15,136 nucleotides of DNA. Source: QHWK01 sp035315685 (GTDB lineage: Bacteria > Acidobacteriota > Vicinamibacteria > Vicinamibacterales > CAVVIG01). Shown here piece after piece: positions 15,117-15,136 of this stretch. The notes below the pieces were generated by a model. The model ran no database searches. It had not been told where the DNA came from and was given only the letters and a program-made list of their open reading frames with translations. The translations under genes and the position numbers were made by a program. The DNA lies in NCBI GenBank assembly GCA_035315685.1, contig DATFXR010000058.1, forward strand, positions 1-15,136, given 5' to 3'. Numbering within the stretch: the first letter of the stretch is position 1; every line of letters starts with the position of its first letter.

Positions 15117-15122
15117 ATCTTA
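15117..15122 (-). promoter_or_regulatory. Possible -10 element of the amidohydrolase gene
   Basis: On the - strand TAAGAT (15122-15117) lies seven nt before GTG 15110, so transcription would begin at or next to the start codon. No clear Shine-Dalgarno is seen. The -35 region would fall beyond the window end, so the call is weak. Confidence 0.25.
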
Positions 15123-15136
15123 CGTCATTGCTTTGC

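Overview
The window is a high-GC bacterial chromosome segment. It most resembles a soil Acidobacteriota genome of the Vicinamibacteria type. That placement is inferred from the gene repertoire: a Ser/Thr kinase fused to a TolB/PD40 propeller, a sortilin-like BNR propeller protein, secreted amidohydrolase and acetamidase-type enzymes, and extragenic palindromes built on GGGGTCGGGAA. No rRNA, tRNA, CRISPR array, transposase or integrase is visible.

Left part (1-8847, all + strand): a 5'-truncated sortilin-like propeller protein is followed 15 bp later by a macro-like/TIR fusion protein, then 19 bp later by a polytopic GT-C-like membrane protein with a C-terminal discoidin-like domain. The short gaps suggest one transcription unit. 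A 332-bp gap precedes a 959-residue membrane Ser/Thr kinase with an extracytoplasmic propeller. A small Rho_N/SAP-like protein follows, apparently from its own promoter and with almost no leader.

Right part (8881-15110, all - strand, convergent with the left): reading from the right end, an exported metal-dependent amidohydrolase, an exported acetamidase/formamidase-family protein and a GH13 glucan-branching-type enzyme lie in a row. Next comes a separate pair of overlapping genes, one for a His-rich/Thr-rich secreted protein and one for a probable outer-membrane beta-barrel protein. A hairpin at 8861-8885 separates the two convergent blocks.

The two gaps on either side of the acetamidase-family gene carry related extragenic palindromes: a perfect 62-bp palindrome at 12532-12593, and a 21-bp-arm hairpin plus a half-copy at 13651-13726. 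The most unusual protein is the macro-TIR fusion. It joins a possible NAD-cleaving domain to a possible ADP-ribose-binding domain in one chain, the same pairing of activities used by some TIR-based immune systems. It is not surrounded by recognisable defence genes, so an immune role remains a hypothesis.
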